Positions 1 through 7,973 of a DNA stretch of 64,000 nt are shown piece by piece (the first letter of the stretch is position 1; every line of letters starts with the position of its first letter). The position numbers and the translations under genes were made by a program. The DNA is taken from contig NZ_JBHTFQ010000008.1 in the NCBI RefSeq assembly GCF_042666235.1, positions 174,384-238,383 of the forward strand. Direction: 5' to 3'. This DNA comes from Halodurantibacterium daqingensis. Its GTDB lineage: Bacteria; Pseudomonadota; Alphaproteobacteria; Rhodobacterales; Rhodobacteraceae. The notes beneath the pieces were generated by a model, which saw nothing but the letters and a program-made list of their open reading frames with translations, did no database searches and was not told where the DNA came from.

Positions 1-2
1 GC

Positions 3-782
3 CGCGAGGTGCCGATCGCGCGCGGCTGGGGAACGGGCGGGTTGCAGGTCACGCTGACGCTGATCCGGCCCGAAAGCCGCGTCAAGGTCATCGACCAGGG
101 CGCCGACGATTCCGTCAATGCGGCCTCGTTGCGGCGGTTTCTGGCGCGGGTGTCCGGCGCGACCGGCACCCCCGACACGACCCGGGCCACAATCATCCAG
201 AGCCGCCACCGCATCCCCGAGGAACGCCTGCGCGAGGACCAGATCCTTGTGCTGCAGGTGCCGAACCCCGAACCCCTGCGCCCGGTCGAGCCGAACATGT
301 CGGTCGCGCGCCAGATGCATGCCGATGCCGATTACAGCCGGTTGTGGCTGATCCTATACGAACAGATCGTGCGATCCGGCCGCGTCATGCAGGGCGCGAG
401 CTATCCCGCCCTGGTGAACGGGCGGCATGTGATGACGCCCTCGCCCATCCCGCGCTGGGACCTGCCCAAGCTGCATATGGCGCGGCATCTGACGATCCTG
501 TCCGCGGGGCGGGAAAAGCGCATCCATGCGGTGCCGCCCTTTACCCGGGTCGAGCCGCTGGTCTTTTCCGACGTGCCCTACCGGGTCGAGGATCATGCGG
601 GCCTGACCTGCGACCGGTCCGGCCTGCGCGGCTATTTCATGAACGAGATCCCGCAGGAGGATGGCAGCAGCACGCACGAACTTTCGGACAGCCATCTGGG
701 GATCAAGGCAATCCACCGGGCCGAGGGGTCGGGCGCGGGGCCTGCGGAAACATGGTATCAGGACGGGGAGTTCCGGCAATGA
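3..782 (+). CDS. phnJ: PhnJ, C-P lyase core subunit, 5'-truncated by window edge, Fe-S cysteines mostly missing
   Basis: The frame is open from the window edge and aligns from about residue 42 of PhnJ (GWGTGG, then KVIDQGADD, SRHRIPE, DPSPIP-like and AGREKRIHAVPPFTRVE blocks), so the start lies upstream. PhnJ is the radical-SAM subunit that cleaves the C-P bond of ribose-1-methylphosphonate 5-phosphate using a 4Fe-4S cluster held by three cysteines (C-x2-C-x21-C near the C terminus in E. coli). Here that region reads TCDRSGLRGYFMNEI then THELSDSH. One cysteine remains, the second is Ser and the third is Leu, and no further cysteine follows. The rest of the fold looks intact and no frameshift restores the motif. 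It overlaps phnK by ATGA. Either it is a divergent paralogue with altered chemistry or it has lost lyase activity. The family call is secure; activity is uncertain. Confidence 0.88.
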   Translation, partial: REVPIARGWGTGGLQVTLTLIRPESRVKVIDQGADDSVNAASLRRFLARVSGATGTPDTTRATIIQSRHRIPEERLREDQILVLQVPNPEPLRPVEPNMSVARQMHADADYSRLWLILYEQIVRSGRVMQGASYPALVNGRHVMTPSPIPRWDLPKLHMARHLTILSAGREKRIHAVPPFTRVEPLVFSDVPYRVEDHAGLTCDRSGLRGYFMNEIPQEDGSSTHELSDSHLGIKAIHRAEGSGAGPAETWYQDGEFRQ

Positions 783-1582
783 TCGCGGCCCAGACGCTCG
801 ATGCGCCCCGCCTGACGGAGACGCCGCCGCTGCTGCACATGCAGGGGATCAGCCACAGTTATGGCAAGGTCACGGCGCTGGCCGATGTGGGCGCGACCGT
901 CTTTCCCGGCGAGGTGCTGGGCATCGTCGGGGAAAGCGGATCGGGCAAATCGACCCTGCTGCGGATGATGAACCTGGAGGAAACGCCGGCCCGGGGGCAA
1001 TATTCGCTCGCCCTGCCGGGATTGCCCGCGAACCTCTTTGCGTTGGACCGGCAGGCCCGGCGCGACCTGCGCGCCCGCCAGATCGGCATCGTCTATCAGA
1101 ACCCGCATCTGGGGCTTCTGATGCGCAATTCCTCGTCGGGCAATGTGGCGGAACGGCTGCTGGTCGCGGGGGAACGCAGCTTTCACACCCTGCGAGATCG
1201 CGCGGCCGAGGCGCTGGCCGCGTCGGAATTCCCGCTGGACCGGATGGACGCGCCGCCGGTCGTGCTGTCGGGCGGGATGCAGCAGCGGGTGCAACTGGCC
1301 AAGGCCATCGCGCTGGAACCGGCGCTCCTGCTGCTCGATGAACCGACGACGGGCCTTGATGTGAGCGTGCAGGCGCTGGTTCTCGACACGCTCAAGCGGT
1401 TGCAGCGGGAACGGGCGATCACGATGGTCATCGTCAGCCACGATCTGGGCGTGATCCGCGCCATGGCCGACCGGGTGATGGTGATGCGCCGGGGCCGGGT
1501 GGTCGAAGAGGGGCTGGTCGATCAGGTCTTTCACGATCCCCAGCACGAATACACCCAGACCCTTGTCCATGCCCGGCTGTGA
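779..1582 (+). CDS. phnK: PhnK, ABC-type ATPase of the C-P lyase complex
   Basis: 267 residues starting at the ATG that overlaps the phnJ stop (ATGA). It has a single nucleotide-binding domain: Walker A GESGSGKST at about 51-59, Q-loop VYQNPH near 106, signature LSGGMQQR at 163-170 and Walker B LLLLDEPTTGLD from about 183. In the known complex PhnK docks on PhnJ and is not a membrane transporter ATPase; its nearest relatives are DppD/OppD-type ATPases, which it also resembles in the C-terminal HEYTQTL segment. The position between phnJ and phnL supports PhnK rather than a peptide transporter. Translation is probably coupled to phnJ. Confidence 0.88.
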   Translation: MIAAQTLDAPRLTETPPLLHMQGISHSYGKVTALADVGATVFPGEVLGIVGESGSGKSTLLRMMNLEETPARGQYSLALPGLPANLFALDRQARRDLRARQIGIVYQNPHLGLLMRNSSSGNVAERLLVAGERSFHTLRDRAAEALAASEFPLDRMDAPPVVLSGGMQQRVQLAKAIALEPALLLLDEPTTGLDVSVQALVLDTLKRLQRERAITMVIVSHDLGVIRAMADRVMVMRRGRVVEEGLVDQVFHDPQHEYTQTLVHARL

Positions 1583-1591
1583 GGTGACGCG

Positions 1592-2326
1592 ATGACGATG
1601 ACAGAAATGCCGGCCGAGGGTGCGTCGCCCGTCCTTGACGTGCGGGGGCTGACGAAATCCTTCCACATGCACCATCTGGGCCAGCGGCTCGACCCGTTCC
1701 GGGATGTCAGCTTTGCTGTGGGGCAGGGCGAATTCCTGCTGCTGCGCGGCCCGAACGGGGTGGGGAAATCGACGCTCTTGCGCACGATCTTTCGCACCTG
1801 CCTGCCCGAAAGCGGCGCGGTGATCTTTGCCTCGCGCCGCGGGGCGGTGGACCTTGCGCGCGCCGCGGATGTGGATGTGGCGCTGCTGCGGCGGGACGAA
1901 ATCGGCTTTGTCACGCAGTTTCTGGTCGCGCGGCCCCGCGTCGCGGCCGAGGATATCGTGGCCGAACCGCTGCGCCGATTGGGGCGCCCTGCGTCCGAGG
2001 CGCTGGAGGAGGCGCGGCACTGGCTTTCGGCCTTCGGGGTCAAGCGCGATCTCTGGCGGGCCTATCCCACCACGTTTTCGGGCGGCGAACAGCAAAAGGT
2101 GAACCTGGCGCGCGCGCTCATCCTGCCGCCCCGGCTGCTGTTGCTGGACGAACCGACCGCCTCGCTCGATGCGGGGGCGCGGGCGGCGCTGGTCGCGCGG
2201 CTGGCGGAACTGAAACATGCGGGCGTCGCGATGATCGGCGTCTTTCACCACCCGGGCGATGTCGAGACGCTGATCGACCGGGTGATCGACCTTGGCCGGA
2301 AGGAGGTTTCCGATGTGGCTGTCTGA
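1592..2326 (+). CDS. phnL: PhnL, second ABC-type ATPase of the C-P lyase pathway
   Basis: 244 residues. Walker A GPNGVGKST at about 53-61, signature FSGGEQQK and Walker B LLLLDEPTASLD are present. PhnL is required for the first step, in which adenine of ATP is replaced by the phosphonate (with PhnG, PhnH and PhnI). The start ATG is ten bases after the phnK stop, and the 3' end overlaps phnM by 14 bases. The long segment between Walker A and the Q-loop (FASRRGAVDLARAADV) is typical of PhnL. No membrane segments are seen, so it is cytoplasmic. Confidence 0.9.
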   Translation: MTMTEMPAEGASPVLDVRGLTKSFHMHHLGQRLDPFRDVSFAVGQGEFLLLRGPNGVGKSTLLRTIFRTCLPESGAVIFASRRGAVDLARAADVDVALLRRDEIGFVTQFLVARPRVAAEDIVAEPLRRLGRPASEALEEARHWLSAFGVKRDLWRAYPTTFSGGEQQKVNLARALILPPRLLLLDEPTASLDAGARAALVARLAELKHAGVAMIGVFHHPGDVETLIDRVIDLGRKEVSDVAV

Positions 2327-3482
2327 CTTCAGGATCGTGCTGGAAGACCGCGTGATCGAGCGCGGATCGGTCCGGTTGCAGGACGGGCGTATCGCCGAGA
2401 TCGCCGAACGTCCCGTTCCCGGTGCCGCGCGCGAGGGCGACGGGCTGATGCTGTTGCCGGGCTTCATCGACCTGCATGGCGACATGATCGAGCGCGAGGT
2501 CGAGCCGCGCCCGAACGTCCGGATGCCGATGGAACTGGGCCTGCGCGACCTTGACCGGCGGCTCAAGGTGGCGGGCGTCACCACGGGCTTTGCCGCCGTC
2601 AGCTTTCACCCCGGCAGCGCCTACGGGCATATGCGCAGCTATGACCATACCAAGGCGATGCTGCGCGCGCTGCAGGAAATGCGCCCCGCCCTGTCGGTCG
2701 ATCACCGCGTCCATGCCCGGTTCGAGGTGACCTTCCCGAACGCGCTGGCCGTGGTCGAGGAACTGATCGCCGAAGGGATCGTCGATCTTGTCTCGCTGAC
2801 CGATCACACGCCGGGGCAGGGGCAGTATCGCGACCTCGAACGCCATATCGCCACGGTCGCGCGCAACAATGGCCTGACCGAGGACGAGGCCCGCGCCGAG
2901 GTGCGCCGCCGCATCGCGCAAAAGACCGAGGGCGCGGGCGACCTGGCGGCCACGCTGCAACGGATCGCAAGCGTCTGTGCCGGGCGCGGGATCGCCATCG
3001 CGAGCCATGACGACGACACGCCCGCCAAGGTCGCGCTGATGCAGGGGCTTGGCGCCTCGATCAGCGAGTTTCCTGTGACGCCCGAGGCCGCCGAGGCCGC
3101 CCGCGCCCGGGGCATGTTCACGGTCATGGGCGCGCCGAACGCGCTGCGGGGCGAAAGCTACTCCGGCAACCTTTCGGCGCGCGAGGCGCATCGGCAGGGG
3201 CGGCTGGATATCCTGGCGGCAGATTATCACCCCTCGGCGATCCTGCCGGCGGTGCTGGTGCTGGCGCAGGCCGACCCGGACGGGATCGCGGGGGCCGCGC
3301 GGCTTGCCACCGCCAACCCCGCCCGCGCGATCGGGCTGCAGGACCGGGGCCGGATCGCGCCGGGCCTGCGCGCCGATCTGGTCATCGCCGATCCGCAGGG
3401 CGTGGGGCATGTGCGCGCCACCTTCTGCAACGGGCGTGAGGTCTTTGCCGACGGGACGGTGCGCGGGCGCGTCGCCGCCTGA
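2313..3482 (+). CDS. phnM: PhnM, ribose-1-methylphosphonate 5-triphosphate diphosphatase
   Basis: 389-residue amidohydrolase-superfamily enzyme that removes pyrophosphate from alpha-D-ribose 1-methylphosphonate 5-triphosphate before C-P cleavage. Visible family blocks are LLPGFIDLHGDMIER (metal-binding strand), SLTDHTPGQGQ, IASHDDDT, EFPVTPEAAEAAR, MGAPN and LAADYHPSAIL, ending with the usual RADLVIADP barrel-closing strand. The chosen ATG has an AAGGAGG ribosome site seven bases upstream, inside the end of phnL. After this gene a gap of 98 bases separates the enzyme genes from the transporter genes. The ligand pair is HGD where E. coli PhnM has HTD. Confidence 0.9.
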   Translation: MWLSDFRIVLEDRVIERGSVRLQDGRIAEIAERPVPGAAREGDGLMLLPGFIDLHGDMIEREVEPRPNVRMPMELGLRDLDRRLKVAGVTTGFAAVSFHPGSAYGHMRSYDHTKAMLRALQEMRPALSVDHRVHARFEVTFPNALAVVEELIAEGIVDLVSLTDHTPGQGQYRDLERHIATVARNNGLTEDEARAEVRRRIAQKTEGAGDLAATLQRIASVCAGRGIAIASHDDDTPAKVALMQGLGASISEFPVTPEAAEAARARGMFTVMGAPNALRGESYSGNLSAREAHRQGRLDILAADYHPSAILPAVLVLAQADPDGIAGAARLATANPARAIGLQDRGRIAPGLRADLVIADPQGVGHVRATFCNGREVFADGTVRGRVAA

Positions 3483-3518
3483 GCGGGTGCGCCGCGACGT
3501 CCCCAAGGCGTCGCACAG

Positions 3519-3536
3519 ATGTCATCGAGAATTCAT
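3519..3536 (+). promoter_or_regulatory. Possible Pho box upstream of phnC
   Basis: ATGTCAT, then CGAG, then AATTCAT: two 7-base half sites with the 4-base spacing of a PhoB box (consensus CTGTCAT-N4-CTGTCAT). The first half matches 6 of 7 and the second 4 of 7. It lies 45 bases upstream of the phnC start in the only gap of the phn locus, where phosphate-starvation control would be expected. Weak by sequence, favoured by context. Confidence 0.4.
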
Positions 3537-3580
3537 TCGAATGAAAGTGCCATGTTACCGGCCCGGAGGATAAAGAGCCC

Positions 3581-4387
3581 ATGGAACAGCAGCACCTCAT
3601 CCTGACCGATCTTTCCCGCAGCTTTGGCGCGACGAAGGCGGTTGACCGCGTGACACTCGACATCCCGCCGGGGCAGTTCGTGGGCATCATCGGCCCGTCC
3701 GGCGCGGGAAAATCCACGATGCTGCGCCTGATCAACCGGCTGGTCGAGCCGACCGGGGGCAGCATCCATCACGGCGCGACCGACGTGACCGCCTTGCGGG
3801 GCCGCGCGCTGCGGCAGTGGCGGCGGGATTGCGCGATGATCTTTCAGCAGTTCAACCTGATCGAGCGGCTGGACGTCCTGACCAATGTGCTGACGGGGCG
3901 GCTGGCCGAACACGGGTTCCTCAGTTCCATGGCGATGCGGTTCAGCGATGCCGAACGCGCCATGGCGATCCAGGCGCTGGAACGCCTGGACCTCGTGCCG
4001 CAGGCGCTCAAACGGGCAGGGGCGCTGTCGGGCGGACAACAACAGCGCGTGGCGATCGCCAAGGCGCTGCTGCAACGACCCCGGATCATGCTGGCGGACG
4101 AACCGATCGCCAGTCTCGACCCGGGCAACGCGACCCGCGTGATGGAGGCGCTGCGCAGCATCAACCGTGACGACGGTCTGACGGTGCTGGTGAACCTGCA
4201 CACGCTGGATACGGCCCGGGCCTATTGCCACCGGATCGTGGCGATGCGCTTTGGTCGCATCATGTTCGACGGCACGCCCGCACAGCTGACCCCGGATGTC
4301 GTGCGCGACATCTATGGCAGCGAGGGGCTGGCCCATTTCGACGAGGGCGTCACATCGACTGCCGCCCGCGTTCCTGCCCTTGCCTGA
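3581..4387 (+). CDS. phnC: PhnC, phosphonate ABC importer ATPase
   Basis: 268 residues. It is the ATPase of the phosphonate importer PhnCDE. Walker A GPSGAGKST sits at about 38-46, Q-loop MIFQQFNLI, signature LSGGQQQR and Walker B IMLADEPIASLDP are all intact. The switch histidine is in VNLHTLDTARAYC, characteristic of PhnC. A purine-rich site (CGGAGGA) precedes the ATG. It is first in the transport block phnC-phnD-phnE-phnE, with a GC-rich hairpin between it and phnD. Confidence 0.93.
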   Translation: MEQQHLILTDLSRSFGATKAVDRVTLDIPPGQFVGIIGPSGAGKSTMLRLINRLVEPTGGSIHHGATDVTALRGRALRQWRRDCAMIFQQFNLIERLDVLTNVLTGRLAEHGFLSSMAMRFSDAERAMAIQALERLDLVPQALKRAGALSGGQQQRVAIAKALLQRPRIMLADEPIASLDPGNATRVMEALRSINRDDGLTVLVNLHTLDTARAYCHRIVAMRFGRIMFDGTPAQLTPDVVRDIYGSEGLAHFDEGVTSTAARVPALA

Positions 4388-4408
4388 CCTTCCCCCCGGT
4401 TGAAACCG

Positions 4409-4425
4409 CCGGGCGAGGCGCCCGG
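4409..4425. other. Intercistronic hairpin phnC/phnD
   Basis: CCGGGCG-AGG-CGCCCGG, a perfect 7-bp stem with a 3-base loop in the 102-base gap between phnC and phnD, with no T-tract. Such hairpins often set mRNA stability so that the binding-protein gene is expressed more than the ATPase gene; that role is inferred. Confidence 0.45.
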
Positions 4426-4489
4426 ACCCAGCCGGAATGCCCCTGGCCACCCTTGGGCAAGACCCACCCCAACCCACCCGGAGATCACA

Positions 4490-5425
4490 ATGAAACGCGT
4501 ATTCACGATGGGCCTTTCGGCCCTGCTGGCGACGTCTGCCCTGGCGCCTGTTCTTGCACAGGACGCCCGGGACTGGACGCAGGACTATCAGATCATCCGC
4601 TTCGGCATCCTGTCGGGCGAAAACGAGCAGGACCGCATCATGCGCTACACCCCGCTCGAACAGTATCTGGAACGCGAACTGGGCGTCGAGGTCGAGATCT
4701 TTTCGGCCAACAACTATGACGGCGTGGTGCAGGCGCTGGCCGCGAACCAGATCGAGTTCGCCTTTCTCGGGTCATCGGCCTATGCGGCGGCCTATACCGA
4801 AACCGGCGGTGGCGTGCGGCCGCTGTTCGTGGCGCAAAGCGCCGACGGGTCCACGGGCTATTACTCGATCATCGTGACGCGCTGCGACAGCGGGCTGGAC
4901 AGCCTTGCCGATCTGGAGGGCCGCGTGCTGGCCTTTGCCGATCCCGACAGCACCAGCGGCTATGCCGTGCCCTATTACAACCTGGTCGAACGTGAGGGCA
5001 TCACGCCCGAGAGCTATTTCGCCGCGACGCCGTTTTCGGGCAGCCACGAGGCGGGCGTGCAGGCCGTCGTCAACGGCACCTTCGACGCCGCCGCCACCTA
5101 TCAGGACAGCGACATCAACGGCATCCCGCAGCGCATGGTGCGCAAGGGCATGATCGAGGCCGGCAGCGTCTGCAAGATCTGGGAATCGCCGGAAATCACC
5201 TCGGGGCCGTTCACGGCGCGTGCCAATCTGCCGGCCGGTCTGGTCGAGGACATGACCCGCGTGATGATGGCCTTCCCCGAGGCCGAGCCCGAATCCTTTG
5301 CCGCCGTGCGCGGCACCGTCGCCGAGGATGAAAACCCGACGATCGGCTACATGGAGGTCGATCACGACCGCTATCAGTGGATCATCGACATGCGGGAATG
5401 GCTGCGCCAGAAGCGCCGCAGCTGA
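4490..5425 (+). CDS. phnD: PhnD, periplasmic phosphonate-binding protein
   Basis: 311 residues with a signal peptide (MKRVFTMGLSALLATSALA, likely cleaved after VLAQ). The mature part is a type II periplasmic binding protein of the PhnD/SsuA-like class: FGILSGENEQDRIMRYTPLEQYLE, NYDGVVQALAANQIEFAFLG, ADPDSTSGYAVP and TPFSGSHEAGVQAV carry the ligand-pocket blocks. It delivers phosphonate to PhnE. The ATG at 4490 was chosen because the signal peptide begins there, after a GGAG site. The two cysteines (in VTRCDSG and GSVCKI) could form a disulfide. Confidence 0.93.
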   Translation: MKRVFTMGLSALLATSALAPVLAQDARDWTQDYQIIRFGILSGENEQDRIMRYTPLEQYLERELGVEVEIFSANNYDGVVQALAANQIEFAFLGSSAYAAAYTETGGGVRPLFVAQSADGSTGYYSIIVTRCDSGLDSLADLEGRVLAFADPDSTSGYAVPYYNLVEREGITPESYFAATPFSGSHEAGVQAVVNGTFDAAATYQDSDINGIPQRMVRKGMIEAGSVCKIWESPEITSGPFTARANLPAGLVEDMTRVMMAFPEAEPESFAAVRGTVAEDENPTIGYMEVDHDRYQWIIDMREWLRQKRRS

Positions 5426-5488
5426 CCGCCCGGCCCCGGGGCTGCGCATGTGCCGCGGCCCCGGCACCGCCCGAAAGGAGGAAACGCC

Positions 5489-6466
5489 ATGGCCAGCCCG
5501 ACAGCCCCCTTTTCACCCGGCGGCGCGGTTCCTGCCGGAACCGTCCCGCCCCGGGGCGCATCTGCCGCCGCGGCCCGCGACGGGTTCGAACGGGACTTCC
5601 GGATCCGCCGCCGCCGCGCGCGGCTTTACTGGGCGGCGGGCAGCGCCGTCTTTCTCGCGCTTTTCCTGCTCAGTTCGTGGCTCGGGGATTTCTTCAAGGT
5701 CACGCAGGTGACGCTGGCCGATGGCAGCCGCGACTGGCGCTGGATCATCCCCGCGGGCCTGCCGCGCCTTGGGGAATACCTGTCCAAGATGGTCCCCGTC
5801 CTGCGCCCGGAAACGCTGGGCGCCGATCTGGCGGAATGGTTCTGGCGCTGGCGCGTCTGGGCCTGGCTGCTGCTGGAAACGGTGCTGATCGCCTTCATGG
5901 CGACGGTGCTGGGGGTGATCGGGGGGTTCCTCCTGTCCTTTCCGGCGGCGCGGAACCTGACGCCCAACGGCGCGGTGCTGTGGCTTTGCCGCCGCTGGCT
6001 GGAGATCGCCCGCACGGTGCCCGAACTGGTCTGGGCGCTGATCTTCGTCTTCTGCTTTTCGGTGGGTCCGATGGCGGGGGTGCTGGCCATCGGGCTGCAC
6101 ACGACCGGCGCGCTCGGCAAGCTTTATTCCGAGGCGAACGAGAATATCGACATGCGCGCCCTTGATGGCGTCAAGGCGGCGGGCGGCAGCTGGTTCGACC
6201 AGATCCGCTATGGCGCGGTGCCGCAGGTGCTGCCCAATGTGGTCAGCTATACCCTGCTGCGGTTCGAGATCAACGTCCGGTCCTCGTCCATCATCGGCTA
6301 TGTGGGTGCGGGCGGGCTGGGCCAGGAATTCCGCACCGCCATGAGCCTGCAGGAATATACCGACCTCTCGGCGCTCTTCATCATCATCCTCATCACGGTG
6401 AGCTGCATCGACTATGCCTCGGACGCGCTGCGCCACCGCATCATCGACGGAGAGGCCCGGTCATGA
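5489..6466 (+). CDS. phnE: PhnE, phosphonate importer permease (first)
   Basis: 325 residues, integral membrane permease of the PhnCDE importer. An Ala/Pro-rich cytoplasmic N terminus is followed by a membrane segment near residues 45-62 and further segments in the ABC permease domain. The EAA loop is DGVKAAGGSWFDQIRYGAVPQVLPN, followed by RFEINVRSSSIIGYVGAGGLG, diagnostic of PhnE. AAAGGAGG lies eight bases before the ATG. The last codons overlap the next permease gene (ATGA). Two different PhnE subunits in tandem is a common arrangement, and they probably form a heterodimer. Confidence 0.92.
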   Translation: MASPTAPFSPGGAVPAGTVPPRGASAAAARDGFERDFRIRRRRARLYWAAGSAVFLALFLLSSWLGDFFKVTQVTLADGSRDWRWIIPAGLPRLGEYLSKMVPVLRPETLGADLAEWFWRWRVWAWLLLETVLIAFMATVLGVIGGFLLSFPAARNLTPNGAVLWLCRRWLEIARTVPELVWALIFVFCFSVGPMAGVLAIGLHTTGALGKLYSEANENIDMRALDGVKAAGGSWFDQIRYGAVPQVLPNVVSYTLLRFEINVRSSSIIGYVGAGGLGQEFRTAMSLQEYTDLSALFIIILITVSCIDYASDALRHRIIDGEARS

Positions 6467-7329
6467 CCGCATCCGCCCCCATATCCGCAGCGGAAATCGC
6501 CGCCGCCCGCGAAAAGGTCCCCCATGCGTTCCGCGCGCCCCCTGCGGTGCGGGCCCGGCGCTGGGTCGTCCGCGTGGTGCTGGCGGGGCTTTTCGTCTAT
6601 TGCCTCGTCCTGTTCGGCTTTTCGCCGGCGCGGATCGCGAACGGGCTGGCGCGGCTGGGCAATGTGCTCTCGTTCATGTTCCCGCCCCATGTCTGGGACA
6701 GCTGGCGCGACTTTTCCGAGGTGCTGAAGGGTCTGGGCGAAACCCTGTCGATGGCCTTTCTGGGCACGGTGCTGGGCGCGGTCGTGGCCTTTCCGCTGTC
6801 TTTCCTTGGGGCGCGCAACATCAACCGGCTGACCTTCCTGCGGCTGGGGGTGCGCCGGGGCTATGACGTGATCCGGGCGGTGGAAACGCTGATCCTCGCG
6901 CTGATCTTCATCCGCGCCTTCGGGCTGGGGCCGCTGGCCGGTATCCTCGCCATTGCGGTGAGCGAGGTGGGAACCTTTGCCAAGCTTTTCTCCGAGGCGA
7001 TCGAGAACAGCTCGGAACGGCCCGCCGACGGGGTGCGTGCGGCGGGCGGGTCGCGGCTGCAGGTGATCCGCTATGCGCTTTTGCCGCAGGTGAACCCGGT
7101 GATCCTGTCGGTCATCCTCTACAACTTCGAATCGAACGTCCGGTCGGGTACGATCCTTGGCATCGTCGGCGCGGGCGGCATCGGCTTCCTGCTCAGCGAC
7201 CGCATCGCCGCCTATCGCTGGGACGAGGCCTGGTCGATCATCTTTCTCATCATCGCGATGGTCTATGTCGTGGACTGGCTTTCCGGCCTGATCCGCCAGC
7301 GGCTGATCGGAACGGAGCCCCGAAAATGA
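6463..7329 (+). CDS. phnE: PhnE, phosphonate importer permease (second)
   Basis: 288 residues, paralogue of the preceding permease. It carries the EAA loop DGVRAAGGSRLQVIRYALLPQ and the following block FESNVRSGTILGIVGAGGIG. About six membrane segments are predicted by eye, the first near residues 25-45. Its start overlaps the upstream stop by ATGA and its end overlaps the acyltransferase gene by four bases, so all three are likely translated in a coupled way. Confidence 0.92.
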   Translation: MTASAPISAAEIAAAREKVPHAFRAPPAVRARRWVVRVVLAGLFVYCLVLFGFSPARIANGLARLGNVLSFMFPPHVWDSWRDFSEVLKGLGETLSMAFLGTVLGAVVAFPLSFLGARNINRLTFLRLGVRRGYDVIRAVETLILALIFIRAFGLGPLAGILAIAVSEVGTFAKLFSEAIENSSERPADGVRAAGGSRLQVIRYALLPQVNPVILSVILYNFESNVRSGTILGIVGAGGIGFLLSDRIAAYRWDEAWSIIFLIIAMVYVVDWLSGLIRQRLIGTEPRK

Positions 7330-7934
7330 AGCAACTTACCGAAGAACCCAACATCCACGAAACCGCCGTCGTGGTGGATTGCACCCTGGGCCGGTTCACC
7401 GAGATCGCCGCCCATGTCACGATGCGAGAGGTCGCGTTCGGTGATTATTCCTACATCGTGCGGCACGGCAACGTGGTCTGGTCGACCATCGGCAAGTTCT
7501 GTTCCATCGCCGAGGGTGCGCGCATCAATCCCGGCAACCACGCGACATGGCGGGCGAGCCAGCATCATTTCACCTATCGCGCCGCCCAGTACGGGCTGGG
7601 CGAGGATGATGCGGATTTCTTTCAGTGGCGGCGCGATCACTGGGTGACGCTGGGCCATGACGTCTGGATCGGCCATGGCGTCACGGTCCTGCCCGGGGTG
7701 AGCATCGGCACCGGCGCCGTGGTCGGCGCGGGCGCGGTGGTCACGCGCGACGTGGACCCCTACACGATTGTCGCGGGCGTGCCCGCCCGCCCGATCCGCC
7801 GCCGCTTTACCGAGGCGCAGGCCGAGGCGCTGATGGACATTGCCTGGTGGGATTGGGACCACGACGCCCTGCGTGCGGCCTTGCCCGATATCCGCGACCT
7901 GCCGATCGACGCCTTCATCGAACGCTATCGCTGA
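7326..7934 (+). CDS. Phosphonate-locus hexapeptide-repeat acyltransferase
   Basis: 202 residues. Left-handed beta-helix (hexapeptide) transferase of the group repeatedly found in phn loci. Hexad blocks run from CTLGRFTEIAAHV through SIAEGARI and VWIGHGVTVLPGVSIG to GAGAVVTRDVDPYTIVAGVPA, which is the LacA/CatB-like C-terminal signature. The active-site His is probably in NPGNHATW. The acyl donor is usually acetyl-CoA; the acceptor is not known here and might be an aminophosphonate or a pathway intermediate. It is coupled to phnE by ATGA and is the last gene of the locus. Confidence 0.82.
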   Translation: MKQLTEEPNIHETAVVVDCTLGRFTEIAAHVTMREVAFGDYSYIVRHGNVVWSTIGKFCSIAEGARINPGNHATWRASQHHFTYRAAQYGLGEDDADFFQWRRDHWVTLGHDVWIGHGVTVLPGVSIGTGAVVGAGAVVTRDVDPYTIVAGVPARPIRRRFTEAQAEALMDIAWWDWDHDALRAALPDIRDLPIDAFIERYR

Positions 7935-7950
7935 GGCAGGGGCGCCCACA

Positions 7951-7970
7951 CGGCGCCGGGGCGGGCGCCG
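7951..7970. terminator. GC-rich hairpin after the phn locus
   Basis: CGGCGCC and GGCGCCG arms with a six-base loop just downstream of the last phn gene and before the converging peptidase remnant. There is no T-run, so a terminator role is only plausible. Confidence 0.35.
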
Positions 7971-7973
7971 TCA

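Noticed and set aside
758..2584. A 608-residue minus-strand frame over phnK and phnL
   Set aside because: Antisense shadow of the phn ATPases, rich in Arg and His.
5428..5470. GC-rich inverted repeat between phnD and phnE as a terminator
   Set aside because: No T-run and the operon must continue through it to phnE; more likely mRNA structure.
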